A DNA stretch of 64,000 nucleotides from Bugulina stolonifera (lineage: Eukaryota; Bryozoa; Gymnolaemata; Cheilostomatida; Bugulidae), in assembly GCA_935421135.1 (NCBI GenBank), contig OW285197.1, positions 11,224,223 through 11,288,222 on the forward strand, read 5' to 3'. The notes under the pieces were generated by a model. It was not told the DNA's origin. It was given only the letters and a program-made list of their open reading frames with translations, and did no database searches. Positions 37,333 to 50,700 of this stretch are shown here, in pieces. The position numbers and the translations under genes are program-made. Positions within the stretch are counted from its first letter, which is position 1; every line of letters begins with the position of its first letter.

Positions 37333-39520
37333 ACTACTTGTATGCAAATATCAATTACTTACGTAGAAATTAAATTCTTGATAAAAAAACATGTATATTT
37401 TCTTAATATTGCAAGTAATGAAATACACTTTCTAATATATATTCAATCCTTGCCAATAATTTTCAAAAAACTAAACGTCTAGGCTGGTCTCATTAGTAAT
37501 ACATGAGCTTTAGTTTGTTGATACAATACCTAAAGTTTTCAGCTTCTGTAAATATCACTAATAGCCACTCGCTATTATTTTAGAGCTACACCAGCTTGTA
37601 TAGCTTTTGACTGGCATGAAATAATTTCTCACATTCCACTATAAATTTCTTTGTATTTCTAGGAAACAAAATTTATACTTTATGTGATCTAAACACACGG
37701 AACATTATTTGCCTAAGCCTGTGCTCATGTTTTATGCTTCTCTCAAAATAATTTTTCTTTTTACATTAAATGAAATCAAATACATGTAGATATGAGTGCA
37801 GAACCGCTATTACAAAGTTCAAATTTTAGTTTGAGTCTCTGTGCCTACATGTACTACAACTAATTTAACAAAATCTGGTGCAACAAACACTTGAGCTGTA
37901 TTTTATTATGAAAACCAAAATCGCCAAAAATCTGAAAATAATAGCGAAAAACTACTGTGAGGACAATTGCTTAGAACAAAGTTCAGCTTTTGATAACTAA
38001 AAATACGTGCAGCTACAGAGAAATTTGGCTGGGCAAAGAACTGTAAACTACATGTTGTAATAGAATCATGCCAAGAGAATTTCTCTAGCATCTGTTTCGT
38101 CAAATGACAAAGGCTACCTTAAATTTCCACATTTCTGTACCTAGTTCAAACACTTTCAACTCAAAGAAAAATGTCATGTTTATAATAATTATCATATCAA
38201 TGCTAAAGATAACAAAACAAAATGTCAGTACGTTACCATGGTACAGGTGGGATGCTATCATAATACAAGTGAATATACATGTACGTGTAGGTAGTAAAAA
38301 CCTAATAATAGAATATTATTACCTTATCTTGAATGTCTTCATTGCTGGTCCAAGTTTGACCAATCCTGAATAATAATTTTGTTGCTAGCACTAGTAATAC
38401 TGTAACACTGTCACACTATTACTGTAATACTTTAACACTTGAATCCTGTAAAACTGTAGTACTGTCTTAGCTGTAATACTGTAATACTGTAATACTTTAG
38501 CACTAATAATATACATATATATTGTGTAAAGTTTTGTGTTCCCTCTGTATGACAGCACACAGTAGCATTTATCTCAAAACAAAAGAGAGTAACTTTCATT
38601 ATAAATATGGTAGGCTAACTTGTTGGAGTTTTCCGCTATTTATGTATATTTATTGGATTGTCATGACTGTGTAACCAGTTTTAACGAGAAACTTTTACAA
38701 ACAAACACAAATTTGACACTTTAGAACAAATAAAGAGCAAGGAGGTTGAGACTGTTTCAAACCCCAAAATTATTTGACAGCAAGGAACTAGGTTGGAGAA
38801 AGACTCCTGTCAGAACTAATATGACTTAGAAGATCAGTAAATGTAGCTGTGGCTCCAACCATGTCGCAATTTCATGGGCAAATAAAATTTTTTCAATGCT
38901 ATTCTTGTTACTAGCATGAATTGATAGTCTCTCACTTCCTGTTAGATTATTGCTGCTAGCGTTCTCTCTAACTACTGACAAGGCTCCAATGATCTCAGTT
39001 TGCATCTGAGTGGTAATGACTCATTCAGACCATTCTATGGTGTCTGTCTGTCTTATTTAAAATTTTCTTCACTCATTAGGAGGAAGGAAAGAGACTGTGG
39101 CATGATATAGTGTAGTGTAGTAACATTTGCAATTCACTGTATGCATAATATATCACAATACCAAAATACAATTAGGTTTATGTTTTATCTAATTTGTACG
39201 TAATTGAGTTACATGTAGCAGCTAAATAGTTAAAAATACACCCCCCCCCCCCCCCTTAAACTCATCATACTGCTGCAGCTAAGCCTACACACCTGCATAA
39301 ATTAGCCTTTGTACTTCAACTAATATTACTATAATAGCTTCATTGCAATATTTTTATTCTATAAATGAAACATCCTCTATAAGATAGTAGCATCATTGGA
39401 ATATCACCCTTACGATCAAGGAACAAAAACTAATAATTTTACAAGTAATTAACAAAACGGTCAATGATGATGTCATCTGAGCTCAAGATTAGTTATGTTA
39501 AAAGTTGTAACTCCTAGATC
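37333..39520. other. Intergenic: gene B upstream to transporter 3' end
   Basis: Presumed gene B promoter side and 3' flank of the transporter gene. A loose 9-bp repeat 'ctgtaatac' fills 38395-38500 and a 15-base poly-C run lies at 39241-39255. AATAAA on the minus strand at 39353-39358 is the likely poly(A) signal of the transporter. No gene is seen. Confidence 0.5.
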
Positions 39521-42500
39521 CTATGATAATTTTCGCACCTGTCTCGAAACAGAAGACTGCTGCATCACGTGGGAGTATTTAATTTTTGGTGATATTTGTA
39601 CTATATACAAGCTTTCCTCTGTCTTCTCCGCTCTCTCAGTACTATAACATTTACAGTTATCTGGTAGTAGAATTAAAGCTGCCACACAGCCTGCCGCGAA
39701 ATAGACTCTTCCGATTAAATACATTCCCATAGATAGTCCAACCTCGCTCTGCACCCAACCTGTTTAATAATTAAAAGTCTTTTACATCACAATTTATATG
39801 TGCTATATTGTAATTATTATACGTGTAGTACATCATAGTAGTTGATGTTGTCTCCCCACATACAAACCCATCTGAGACTCCTTTAAGAAGCAAAATGATA
39901 GTTTGTCATGGTCTTTGTATATGTATTTGCTAACATTGTTAAATGTTTTTTGATCAATCATAAATTTCAAAGTTACTATTTTCTAGATACAGTACTACAG
40001 TAGGCGTTTTAATTAACATTTTACCTAGAGACAAGTTTAATTGACAGAAAACAAACAGGGGCAATGTCAAGCGGATTAAAAAGCTTGTTAGCCTAAACTT
40101 GGAGGTTGACAGGTACTGCAAGTATTCTTAATTACCTGGAGTCACCTAGAGACATGGCAGTGGTTATCAGGTGCTCATGAGTGATAATTATGGAATTTGT
40201 TCTACTTTGGAAAACCTTGGATTCCCATAACTAGAGTCATTTTATATTTTACATCTGGCAAGAGGCCAAAGCGAGCTTTGAATATGGAGAGAAGCAAACA
40301 CTGCAATCCATTATTTTGAGTTGCTGAAATTGACCTAAAAATGGTTGCGTAGTGCATGTTTTTATATGGAATACACGCACACATACGTGTAGATTGGTAA
40401 GGACACTTACTTGAAACTGGCCCTCCAGCAAAAGAAGCTAGTCCAATCAGGAACTTCTCAAATGCGCACACAATCAGCAAGTTTCGAGATTTACCCAAGA
40501 CATTGGCAACCACCAAGTGTATGCATGCAAACGAGCCGTAAGCTAAACCAAAGACAAGCATAAGTATCCAATAAGAAACCTGTAAACATGGAAAACATTT
40601 TACAATCTCTTCAAAATTTTTGCACCGCTGGCAAAAGTTACAGCAACATGTATATTGGGACAAGAATATTTCTGTTCAAAATAATAATTACGAAATTCCA
40701 TTCATATAATGCTACTACAACAATGTTGTGTACAGTGATTTTGTACCAAAGACAAGAAAAAAGTTACTCTGAAGATAATTTTTCACATTCATTGATCTCT
40801 TTACGAAAATGGAAGTAAAAGGTATATCTGGCAGGAAATGCACATACCTGCAAGCAAGAAATTTGATAAAAGTGTGCGCTGGAAATGTATAAAACTGTAA
40901 CTTGATACAATATGTTATGACTCATCGTCTTCCCAAGTGTACATACATAATGTGGTCACAGTTTACTACACACTGCCTAATTTGGGATTCAAATATTTGT
41001 GGTACCTTTTCTTACCTTATCTTCAGCTAATGAGATTAATAGTGCCGTCATTCCATAAACTCCATGTAATAACACGAATGGAAGAATGAGAGATTTCTGG
41101 AGACCATTTAACATTAACGTACAGACTAGGACTCCTCCTACTAAGGCAGATATGCCCATAAGTGTTTGACCGAAGGTCGCCTGAGCTAAGCTTAGCCCTT
41201 TGCCTTCTTCCATATAATGAGGTATCAGAGAAGTAAATGCTGAATGCGCAAACATCCTGATGCATCCCGAGATTGCATAAGACCATATCTACAATCATGT
41301 ACATTGTAGGTGTGGAGACTTAAAAGACTGACCTACATCAATTTCATGAAGAAATTCCACTAAGGCAAATCTTCCAGTAACTGTTGATTCTCAACTTCAC
41401 CTTTAAATCTCAAATTCACCTTTAATAATGCCACTCTTACCTTGAAGTCACACAACGCACTGACTTCACTTTTGGAAATGCTATCATTTTCTGGTGCATT
41501 CTCACTAGAATCAATCGGCTCATACTCCTTATCCATCTCTGCCTCCTTCTTGTCTGTATATGTCAGCACACCGATCAGTTGAATCATCATAAACGGCGTC
41601 AACACTAATAGTGAGTGTTTGAAGGTATAATTTGTAAAGACGTGATTGGCTAATGATGGCACTACCACCATACCCAGCGACTTGCCTAACGGTAGGCATG
41701 ACAAGGCGAACCTGATCATGTCTTTGTTGAAGTGTTGATGAACAATAGCTATGCTGCTGTTTCTGGACACCGACCCTCCTAGTCCTACAGCAATAGGCAG
41801 AGTTAGGTCCAAGTCGGACTTCAAGTTAACAAGTCAAGTCATTTCTAAAATTTTGGAGGTGAGTCAAGTCCAAGTCAAGTCCAAGTCAAGTCCAAGTCAA
41901 GTCCAAGTCAAGTCCAAGTCAAGTCCAAGTCAAGTCCAACTCAAGTCCAAGTCAAGTCCAAGTCAAGTCCAAGTCAAGTCCAAGTCAAGTCCAAGTCAAG
42001 TCCAAGTCAAGTCCAAGTCAAGTCCAAGTCAAGTCCAAGTCAAGTCCAAGTCAAGTCCAAGTCAAGTCCAAGTCAAGTCCAAGTCAAGTCCAAGTCAGGT
42101 CCAAGTCAAGTCCAAGTCAAGTCCAAGTCAAGTCCAAGTCAAGTCCAAGTCAAGTCCAAGTCAAGTCCAAGTCAAGTCAGTGCTGCCTCAAATCAATTCA
42201 AGTCGACTTGTGACTAGACTTTACTTGGCAAGTCAAGCTAAATCTATAATAGGTAACTTAGACTTGAACAGCATACACCAGACTTACCAAGTCTCCCTGA
42301 TTTCGCAAGAGTCTCCCTGATTTTCAACTCAAATTTTGGTATCCCACCCCACCCAATATGGATACCTCACCTAAATGTTGAATCTCCCTGATTTTCATTA
42401 GTCAAACTTGGTAAGCCTGAATGCACACCGCTCGTAAACATTAGTTAGTTAGTGTGTTTGGTGTGAATATTCTGTCAAAAATAATTCTCTCTCAAATTGA

Positions 42501-42839
42501 AAGAAACAATCACATAAGAACTAAGTCAAATGATGACTAGGCTAAGAGGCAGTGATATCAAGTCGATAAAGAGAAAAGTAAGAAATTGGCAATAATAACT
42601 ATAATTAGAGTCAAATATAAAACAGGTAAAAGACAAGCAAGAAGATCAAAAAGAGTCCAGTAAACAGGAGATGAATGTAATATTTTATGACTTGCCAACA
42701 AGAATGCCAAATGTCAGAACAAGTTGCCAGTTCTCGGTTGTGAAAGCACTGAGTGCGAGCCCAGCAACTGAGAGAGTTCCACCAACCATGTGCACACTCC
42801 GTATAGTCATACATCGAAGGAGGAATGCACCAACAGGAG
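39521..42839 (-). CDS. Monocarboxylate-transporter-like MFS protein, 5' incomplete
   Basis: Exons in coding order: 42839-42696, 41784-41441, 41288-41016, 40579-40411, 39759-39521 (stop); about 389 codons, phases consistent. Family evidence: TM segment LTFGILVGLGGSVSRNSS followed by HQHFNKDMIRFALSCLPLG, matching the MCT TM4-TM5 region; a long acidic cytoplasmic loop between TM6 and TM7; then FGLAYGSFACIHLVVANVLG and GLASFAGGPVS of the C-terminal half. SLC16 proteins carry monocarboxylates or related small molecules across the plasma membrane; the substrate here is unknown. The N-terminal TM1 region is not found upstream, where only 1.9 kb remains before the next gene and a 1.24-kb hAT element has inserted, so the gene may be truncated. 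The first listed intron uses a GC donor and carries a satellite. Confidence 0.75.
41861..42178. repeat. 11-bp satellite in transporter intron
   Basis: About 29 near-perfect copies of 'aagtccaagtc', starting just past the acceptor side of the exon at 41784. The 189-codon QVKSKSSPS ORF on the plus strand is produced by this repeat and is not a gene. Confidence 0.95.
42279..42419. mobile_element. 141-bp relative of the 70-bp hAT mini-MITE
   Basis: Ends CAGACTTACCAAGTCT and, inverted, CAGGCTTACCAAGTTT, with internal CTCCCTGATTTTC repeats, match 15061-15130. Flanking 8-mers (GCATACAC / near ATGCACAC) are only partly alike, so it is older. Confidence 0.7.
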
Positions 42840-43218
42840 CTACAAACAATGTAGAAAAATAATTGAATTACGTTGCATGTAATACCATACATATTAATAT
42901 TATTATAATAAATTATTATTATAGTATGTAACAACACATGTATATAATATTATAATACACATGCATAATATTAGGCATATTCAGAAATTGTACTGGTTAA
43001 TATGAGACTGCATTTAATAACCAAATGCTTGTTCTGAAGGGAAATTATTACTACCAGGAATGGCTGGCTGAGTGTTTTAGCGTGCCGTGTAGTTGCTGCA
43101 TATTGCTATTTTATTAAGCATGCAAGCGCAATATCCAAATATGCCTATTATAACTACCATGGAACCTATCGTCATTATGCCATTGGGTGCTAATAAGTCT
43201 GCCATGTACACTTTACAC

Positions 43219-44454
43219 CAGGGATGCCCAAACTTTTTGGCGGAAAGGGACAAATTATAAAAGTGGACCGGAGCAAGGGACACTTAGTTTTGCTGCTGCA
43301 TTTATTGCAGCTATCAAATGGGCAATTTGATTGTAATACAATACGACTTATTTTATAGGTTTTATAACACGCGTATATATTGATTTTGTTTCAACCAAAG
43401 TATAACAGCAATTATTATAGTCATCTACTTTTGGAGTACACGAAAACAAAATAAAGGGAGAAACAGACTAGTTAACTTTGTACCGTTATTTGCTGCGAAA
43501 TCACGGTGGAGCGACAGGCCGTCACAAAATTGAGCGAAAATGCCCTGTTCGCCAAATATCTAGCATGATTAATATTTTGTGTTTCGCTTTCAATAAAGCT
43601 GGCTTCAGATTGGCCAGCAACGTCTTTACCAACGCCACTCCGCATTTCCGTCTGTAAATTGAAATTCAAAATTGAATATGATGTGATGTCCACTTAGGAG
43701 ACGTAAAAATAATTTCCTGCGTTGCCACACATGCTCAAACTAGAAACTATGCTCATGAAGGAAACATCGCTAGTGTGTGTTGTTCAGTGGGAAAAAAGTT
43801 GCCACGCTGGCAAAAAGTGGTGGAAACATGTCAAAAATATTCACTAGTCTGATTCAGTCTTAAAATTAAATGAAAATTGTAATGAATCTTCCATGCATGT
43901 TACATGATTCACTTGTGAACGCAATTATTAGTGGGTGACATGGAATTGTCCTTTCTCTTGTATCGTCATAAAGTCTGTGTCTCTTTTAATAGCCGCCTGG
44001 TATGCTTTTCAGCCAGTCATGCCTGATTTTTCGTTTTCAATATACATGTTTTCAATGTACATGTAGCTCAGGTGACTGAACAAACTCTCACACAAGAAAG
44101 TGCTAGCAAAGAGTAGCACCAGTTTGACAGCAATTCTAGACATGTTGGGGTAGCTGTGCTTTCCACTTTATTCTGCCTTCAGCTCTTAGTCAGGCCATCA
44201 GTTTTCTGTAGGTTCCAAATTTTTGACAGAAATCTACCTCTATGTCAGCTAAAAATATTTTGGGATTTCCAAATGTGAGAATCTTTTAACGTTGTGATGT
44301 ATTTTTGACTGTAATTTGAGCAGTGTAAATTTTGCTAGCACTGCTCAGCCATAGAAAGACATTTTTGCATGCAAAATTTGGGAAGTGATGAAGGGACACC
44401 AAAATCCAGGCAAAGGGACACTGTGTCCCTTAGGGACACATTTGGGCATCCCTG
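43219..44454. mobile_element. 1.24-kb non-autonomous hAT element
   Basis: Perfect 14-bp terminal inverted repeats CAGGGATGCCCAAA / TTTGGGCATCCCTG with a perfect 8-bp target duplication CTTTACAC (43211-43218, 44455-44462). Subterminal 'aagggaca' motifs repeat at both ends, likely transposase-binding sites. No transposase is encoded. It sits between the transporter and the start of the lectin-like gene. Confidence 0.92.
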
Positions 44455-44788
44455 CTTTACACCTTTATTAGGGAGGATTTGTCACTACATATAAGTTTGT
44501 ACATTTGCACAATACATTGCTATAATAAGTAGTAGTAAGTAGCTTTAAACTACCTCATGGCTAAATAACAAAATTATTTTATTATTATAATCAGTTTATT
44601 TTATTCTCTTTGATTCCATGCATACCAGTGGCCATCGCTAGGCAATGCAAAAATGTGCAACAAACAAACAATATGCAAAAGAATTTTATATAGTTATACA
44701 TAGACTTGTCTATTGTTAATGCAACATCTAGTTGGATGGCTAACTATGATGTTTTAGCCTAACTGTGGTACATTTATCTGCTGTCAAC

Positions 44789-47700
44789 ATGGCTGATAAG
44801 TTAGCTTTTATAGTGCTGTCAGTTTTAGCTTTGACTGCAGCTATCAGGTATGCATAGCATATTTTCCTTGCAAAGATTTTGTCTAGTGTAATCACATTAA
44901 TTAAATTTTAGTGAAAAGCAGTAATTATTGGCTTGAGTCTAATGCCACTTATTACACACATGTAGTATATATTTATATAGCATTATTCATTGTATTATAG
45001 TGGAAAGCACCCTTGCAACAGGCTGTATTATATCAGATATTGAATGTTAGAAATGTACAGATTCTGTACATCTCTAACATTCAATTTATGCTTCTATGGG
45101 GACAATCATAAGACTAGTGTGTGGACGTAATAATCCACATTTTATTATTAATTTTAAGCAGCAGAGGTAACGCTGCTTTAATTTCAAGGATAGTAATACT
45201 GTATTATCTGAGTACCTGAAGATGTTGCACGTAAATTTCTCTTTTAGTGGAAGAAGCAGAATCAGTCCACGGATACTGAAGAACCTAGGTAGTATGAAAC
45301 GTATTAAACGATTATTTAAATTTAATTGGAGCCGTTTTTTATTACCAAAAAATAACAAAGTATCATAATAAGCTTCAGTATGTACTCAACGAGTGCTTCA
45401 AGCTGTCTAGCAACCTTTCTATATCCCAGTTTCAACTGCGATCAAAAGGAAACATGACCATTTTGCAATTAATTTGATACTAGTACAGACGCCGTTTTAG
45501 TAGACACGAAGAACTAGCACATGTAGCACTAAGTGTCAAATGTCAGCATTCTACCCTACCTCTTTTCACAGAACAAAATGAAGTTCAGATTGGTGATTGT
45601 CACATGAGCTCAGGAGATGGCTCGCATCCTTGCTCTAGAGCACTGGACGGCAACAGCACCACGTTTGTTGAGACATCCCAAACCTCGTCTGACTATATGG
45701 AGATGACTCTGGACAGGCTGAACCAATCAGATCAGCTCTACAACATAATGAAGTTGAGGATTGAATCTCCAACAGACCATCAACTAAGTAAGCAGACGTT
45801 GAAAATCTAACAAGTATAGTTTAATCTAAATAGTAATATGCATTTATATGTCCAACATGCACTTTGATGCTTTTGAAAAATTGAATAAATTGTTTATAAA
45901 GTAGTATTGGATGCATATTTTAATTTTTATTCTTAACACTTCGATACCAGCCCTGATATTTTCTGACGATGATACCACAACTGATATCGAAGTATCAGAA
46001 ATAAAACTCAAAAAATGTGCTTAGTACTTCTTTATAATTATCATAAAACTTTTTACCAGCAGCAATATCTTCAATTGAAATTGTTTGCCATTCAACCGAG
46101 ATACATAACTTACTCTACATGTCCTCGCATGCATATAAGTTTGCTACATTGTAATGCACAGAAAACATTGCTTTGAACAAACCAACATCCCAAAGCAGTA
46201 CAAGACACCTCAGAGACTCTAGTTTAGCAGTAGATGGAGTGATAGAAGGTCGGAGGCAGTTCAGTGCGACACGTGCGAGGTCAGGCGAGTGGTGGAAAGT
46301 AGATTTGTTGGAAAATCATTATCTAATCAAATTCCTGCTACATCTTGATGATATCCCAAGAAGCACATGTAAGCCGAGTAAATACAATTACACGCTACCG
46401 TTCTATTGGTCAATCGAGCTTCCTTTTTTAGCCTAGAAGAGCTTAAGTGAACTCAAGCAACAAGTTTTTTCTTGAGCAATATTGTCCTGGCATGATGTTG
46501 GTTTACTAATGTTGAAGCAATATCAGATGGATGTTAGTTGGTCTACACTACAGGGTCGGGGTACTCCGGGCCCGTGCTCTGAGTACCCTGGGTTTCTAAT
46601 GTAGAACAACCGAACTAACGTCTGTTAAATTGTGCAACACTGTTAGCCGAACACTCACATAATAGACATATTTAGTATCGTAGCTTGCCCCGAGGTTGCT
46701 GAGAAAATAGCCAACTCTAACGCTGGTTATTAATTATATGTCATGGCATAGTTTATAGCCTCTCCAATCTCAGACAAATTAAAACTTGGTCAAGAACAAT
46801 GTCTGACTTGCCTCAATGCAAGTGCGGCAAATGCAAACATGTGAGAAAGCTGAGTATGTGATAGGCTAGAGATGGTTGGATCAGGCCAAGCCAAAACACA
46901 GGCTACTGTGTCCGGTAGCCTAGGTCCTATTGTAGAATAAAATGACAATCTTGCTACCTAAGCTAGTCCAAGAGGCCATGAAGGCAATGTTATGCTATAG
47001 TATTAACTGCTAGTAGGTCAGACTAATGAATTACTCCCTACGTGGGTGAGCTGAGGCATCCCATAGGCTGGACACTGTTACACGCTATTCCCATGCTTGT
47101 AAATAATAAACGATAAATGCAATGTGTTAAATAAGTAGTTCTAACTATTTTAGATGCTCCACTAACAGAATTTCACATCCTGGTGACAACTGATAGTGAA
47201 CCAGACGAGCCTTCACCCCTCTCGTCTATTTGGCAATCTGTTTTCTATGAAGAAGATGGGGAATCCCATGATATATCTCACAACTTTGCTACCGAACTAG
47301 TGCTTGCTCGCTACTTAGCGATATTTACCTCTCATGGTAATGGAATCACGCTGAGAGAAGTAGAGCTATATGGATATACCTCCTATAACTGTGAGTTTGA
47401 GAGACACAGACAGACAATTATTTGAAATCCTTTTTTCTACCCATCACTGCTATTGGTTGATGATCGTATCATTCAGCTAGTTTAAAATTTATTTAAAGCA
47501 CATGACTATGCGTCGTAAGCTATGACTGTAATTCAGGGGTTTGATCTCAAACAGGAAGGCCTAAGCTTTTCACTCTCTCTTTATTTTTTTAGTGATAAAA
47601 CTTGGTGAGGTGACTAGACAGATAGCCTATGGGTCCACCAATGTCTCTACTTTAACAGATGGTTATACAGGCTTTGAACAGTTTTATATCGCTGATGGTT

Positions 47701-50700
47701 GGCTCAAAGTTGAATTAAACAAGTATTACTGTTTATCACATATCAAAGTATATAACACACCAGCATTGGGTAAGTAATACACACACCTAATTTTAGAGAT
47801 GATTACTTCTTGGCTTTATCTATAAGATGACTGACTGCACATTATACTACTAATTAAATTCTCTTTCCTCTCAATTTAGAAAATATTGCTTTGGCTCGAG
47901 GTACCTCTTCTTCTTCTACTGGCTATACTGGACTAACACCAGGTTCTGCAGTCAATGGAATAGTTTTCTCACCACAAACAAGTCCTGATATTGGCTTGGA
48001 GACTTTCTCTACTAATGAAACAGAATCAACTCATTGGTGGGAGGTTCAGCTCTGGAGAATGGCAAACGTTTCTAGCATAAAAATCTATGCTGGATCATAT
48101 GTCGGTGTGTATCATAGATATAATATAAACACTATATTTATAGGACACCCTGTGTTAATGCTCCAATGCTCTTTGTCCTACTAAATTACGGAAAATCCCC
48201 ACGACGTAACGTAATCTCACCATGATACTCGTAGCCTGCAATCATGATTCACACTATATATTATAATGGTGTACTGCAGCATAAACTAGCACCACTTTGG
48301 TTTAAATGAAGCCCTGCTGCCATAATATCTGTATCCTGGCAAATTGATGTCTGCATAGCACTTTACCACATAACAAGCTATCAAATGGTACTAAACACTA
48401 CATATTTACACTGTCTAAAAGAGCTAAAAAGTGCTAATGTAAACCTACTACATACATGTTTCAATAGAGCACTGCACAGTAATTAGGCTGCTTTAATTAT
48501 AAAACTGTTTCCAAAGTCCTTGTGTTTTGACATATTAATGTTCTGCAAATTTATTATCATGAAAAAATCTGTCAAGTGAGGCTAATGTTCGCAGGTTTCC
48601 TTTATCGCCCACTTTAGATGTTTCATGATGTATGCGAATAGTACAGTACCTGCTGATAACTGTCTTTGTAAGAGAGTTGCTATGGCTAGCACATGAAAGT
48701 CGCTGGGGAATGTTATTTGTGGCAGCATAGGAGAGCGTTCTGATAACAGTTTTCTTATGTATTAGCATACACATTCCTTCAGCTTGCAATATCTGTCTGA
48801 TAGATTTCTCAGCAACCTGGCAGAGTTCAGTGACAATAGGGTTGGGGTTGCATTACAGCATCGCAGGTGATTTCCAAGTTTTAAATGTTATTACCTTTGT
48901 AGTAGATGTTGATGCTGACTCATAATCTTGCTTATCCATGGTTCAAAATCTAGCAAATCCTACATAGTCTCCCAAGACCTAACAAACTTTCTAATAGGTA
49001 GAACATATAGACTATACGTCATGTATGTGTAAAAGCTAAATGCAAAGTGAAACATCACTGGAGTATGGAGTATCTACACACCGTAAGGCTGCCTGCTGTG
49101 AGCATGGGCAGTATTATTTTATATCCATGGGCTGATATAACATGTTCAAATCATGCCACAACATTTTATTATAATCCAGTGTCAATAAACTAAGCTATGT
49201 TACTCACAGTGCATGCACAGCATTATTATTGCTTTTAAAAATATCATAATACTTTTATCCTCACTTGATAGGTCTGTAATTATCAGTGTGGTACTTAGAT
49301 ATACTTTAACATGGTCAGCACATGTTTAGCTATTGGCAAAACAGCATGCAGCTCCAATTTTTATACTTAGGACAAATATAATTTCAAATATGTGAACAAA
49401 TTAATTACTTTTGGGGAGGTGGCAGTGAACATTAGCCTCACTTGACAGATTTTTTCATGGTAATAAATTTGCAGGCCATTAATATGTCAAAACACAAGGA
49501 CTTTGGAAACAGTTTTATAATTAAAGCAGCCTAATTACTGTGCAGTGCTCTATTGAAACATGCATGTAGTAGGTTTACATTAGCACTTTTTAGCTCTTTT
49601 AGACAGGATAAACGGGTAGTGTTTAGTACCATTTGATAGCTTGTTATGTGGTAATGTGCTATGTAGACATAAATTTGTCAGGATACAGATATTATGGCAG
49701 CAGGGCTTGATTTAAACCAAAGTGGTGCTAGTTTATGCTGCAGTACACCATTGTAATATATAGTGTGAATCATGATTGCAGGCTACAAGCATCATGGTGA
49801 GATTACGTTACGTCGTGGGGATTTTCCATAATTTAGTAGGACAAAGAGCATTGGAGTATTAACACAGGGTGTCCTATCTAGTGTTTATATTATATCTATG
49901 GTGTGTATCTTAATTAGAAAGTATTTCTATATAATCATTTACTAACGCGTCTTGCCATGGGGTTTTAGCACCAGATGAGTTTAAAAGTAATTTTGTCACC
50001 TTGGAATTATGTAATATTTGAGAAACTTTCACCAGTACAAAGTAATACAAAATTTTGTTTGTGTATTTTTTATTGTTTCGAACCACTACTAGTACTATTC
50101 ATGTATTATAAAAAAATTATATGCCATGTACATTGTACATGTAACATGATGAGAGCATATGCATGGCATAAGTATTCGCTGATAAAGGCTATGTTTCTTC
50201 TAGCAAACGTAAAATAATATCGAATGGTTTGCAAGGCCGCTCCACTCTGATCAAAATTGTATAATATTCAAAAACAAAAGCGCTTGTCAAGTAATTTCAA
50301 ATTGGTTTCCTGTTGCATTATTTATTGTATTGAATCACTGAATTAGCTTTTAACGACACATTATTTATTATTATAATGACCTCTACAGAGCATTTCATGG
50401 ATGACTGGTACATTGTTGGTAAAGATGGGAGAGATTCGGTGAGTCCGGATCCTTTAAGTGACCGATGGGATGTACTATACCACAGCACTGAGGAGATAAC
50501 TGACAATCAGTTTAGCTTTTCTCTTCCAACTGCGACGCGTTACACTTCAATCGGTATCTATAGTGATAACCATGCGTTATATTTCTCGGAAGTAGAGGTT
50601 TACGGATTCTGTAAGTCACACCTAATGCATTACGTCACCCATTGATCTCTCCCACAATCACTTTATCTAATTGATCTTGTGTATTAGTGTATACAAAGTG

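Noticed and set aside
41751..42320. 189-codon Gln-Val-Lys-Ser ORF on the plus strand
   Set aside because: Reads the 11-bp satellite; antisense to a transporter exon at one end.
43085..43283. Small hydrophobic ORF 5' of the transporter
   Set aside because: Tested as the missing MCT N-terminus, but it lacks the DGGWGW-type start of the family and runs into the hAT element.
49965..50029. Possible lectin exon after a TTTTAG acceptor
   Set aside because: In the required phase it stops after 17 codons, and skipping it gives a clean phase-1 junction to the exon at 50389.
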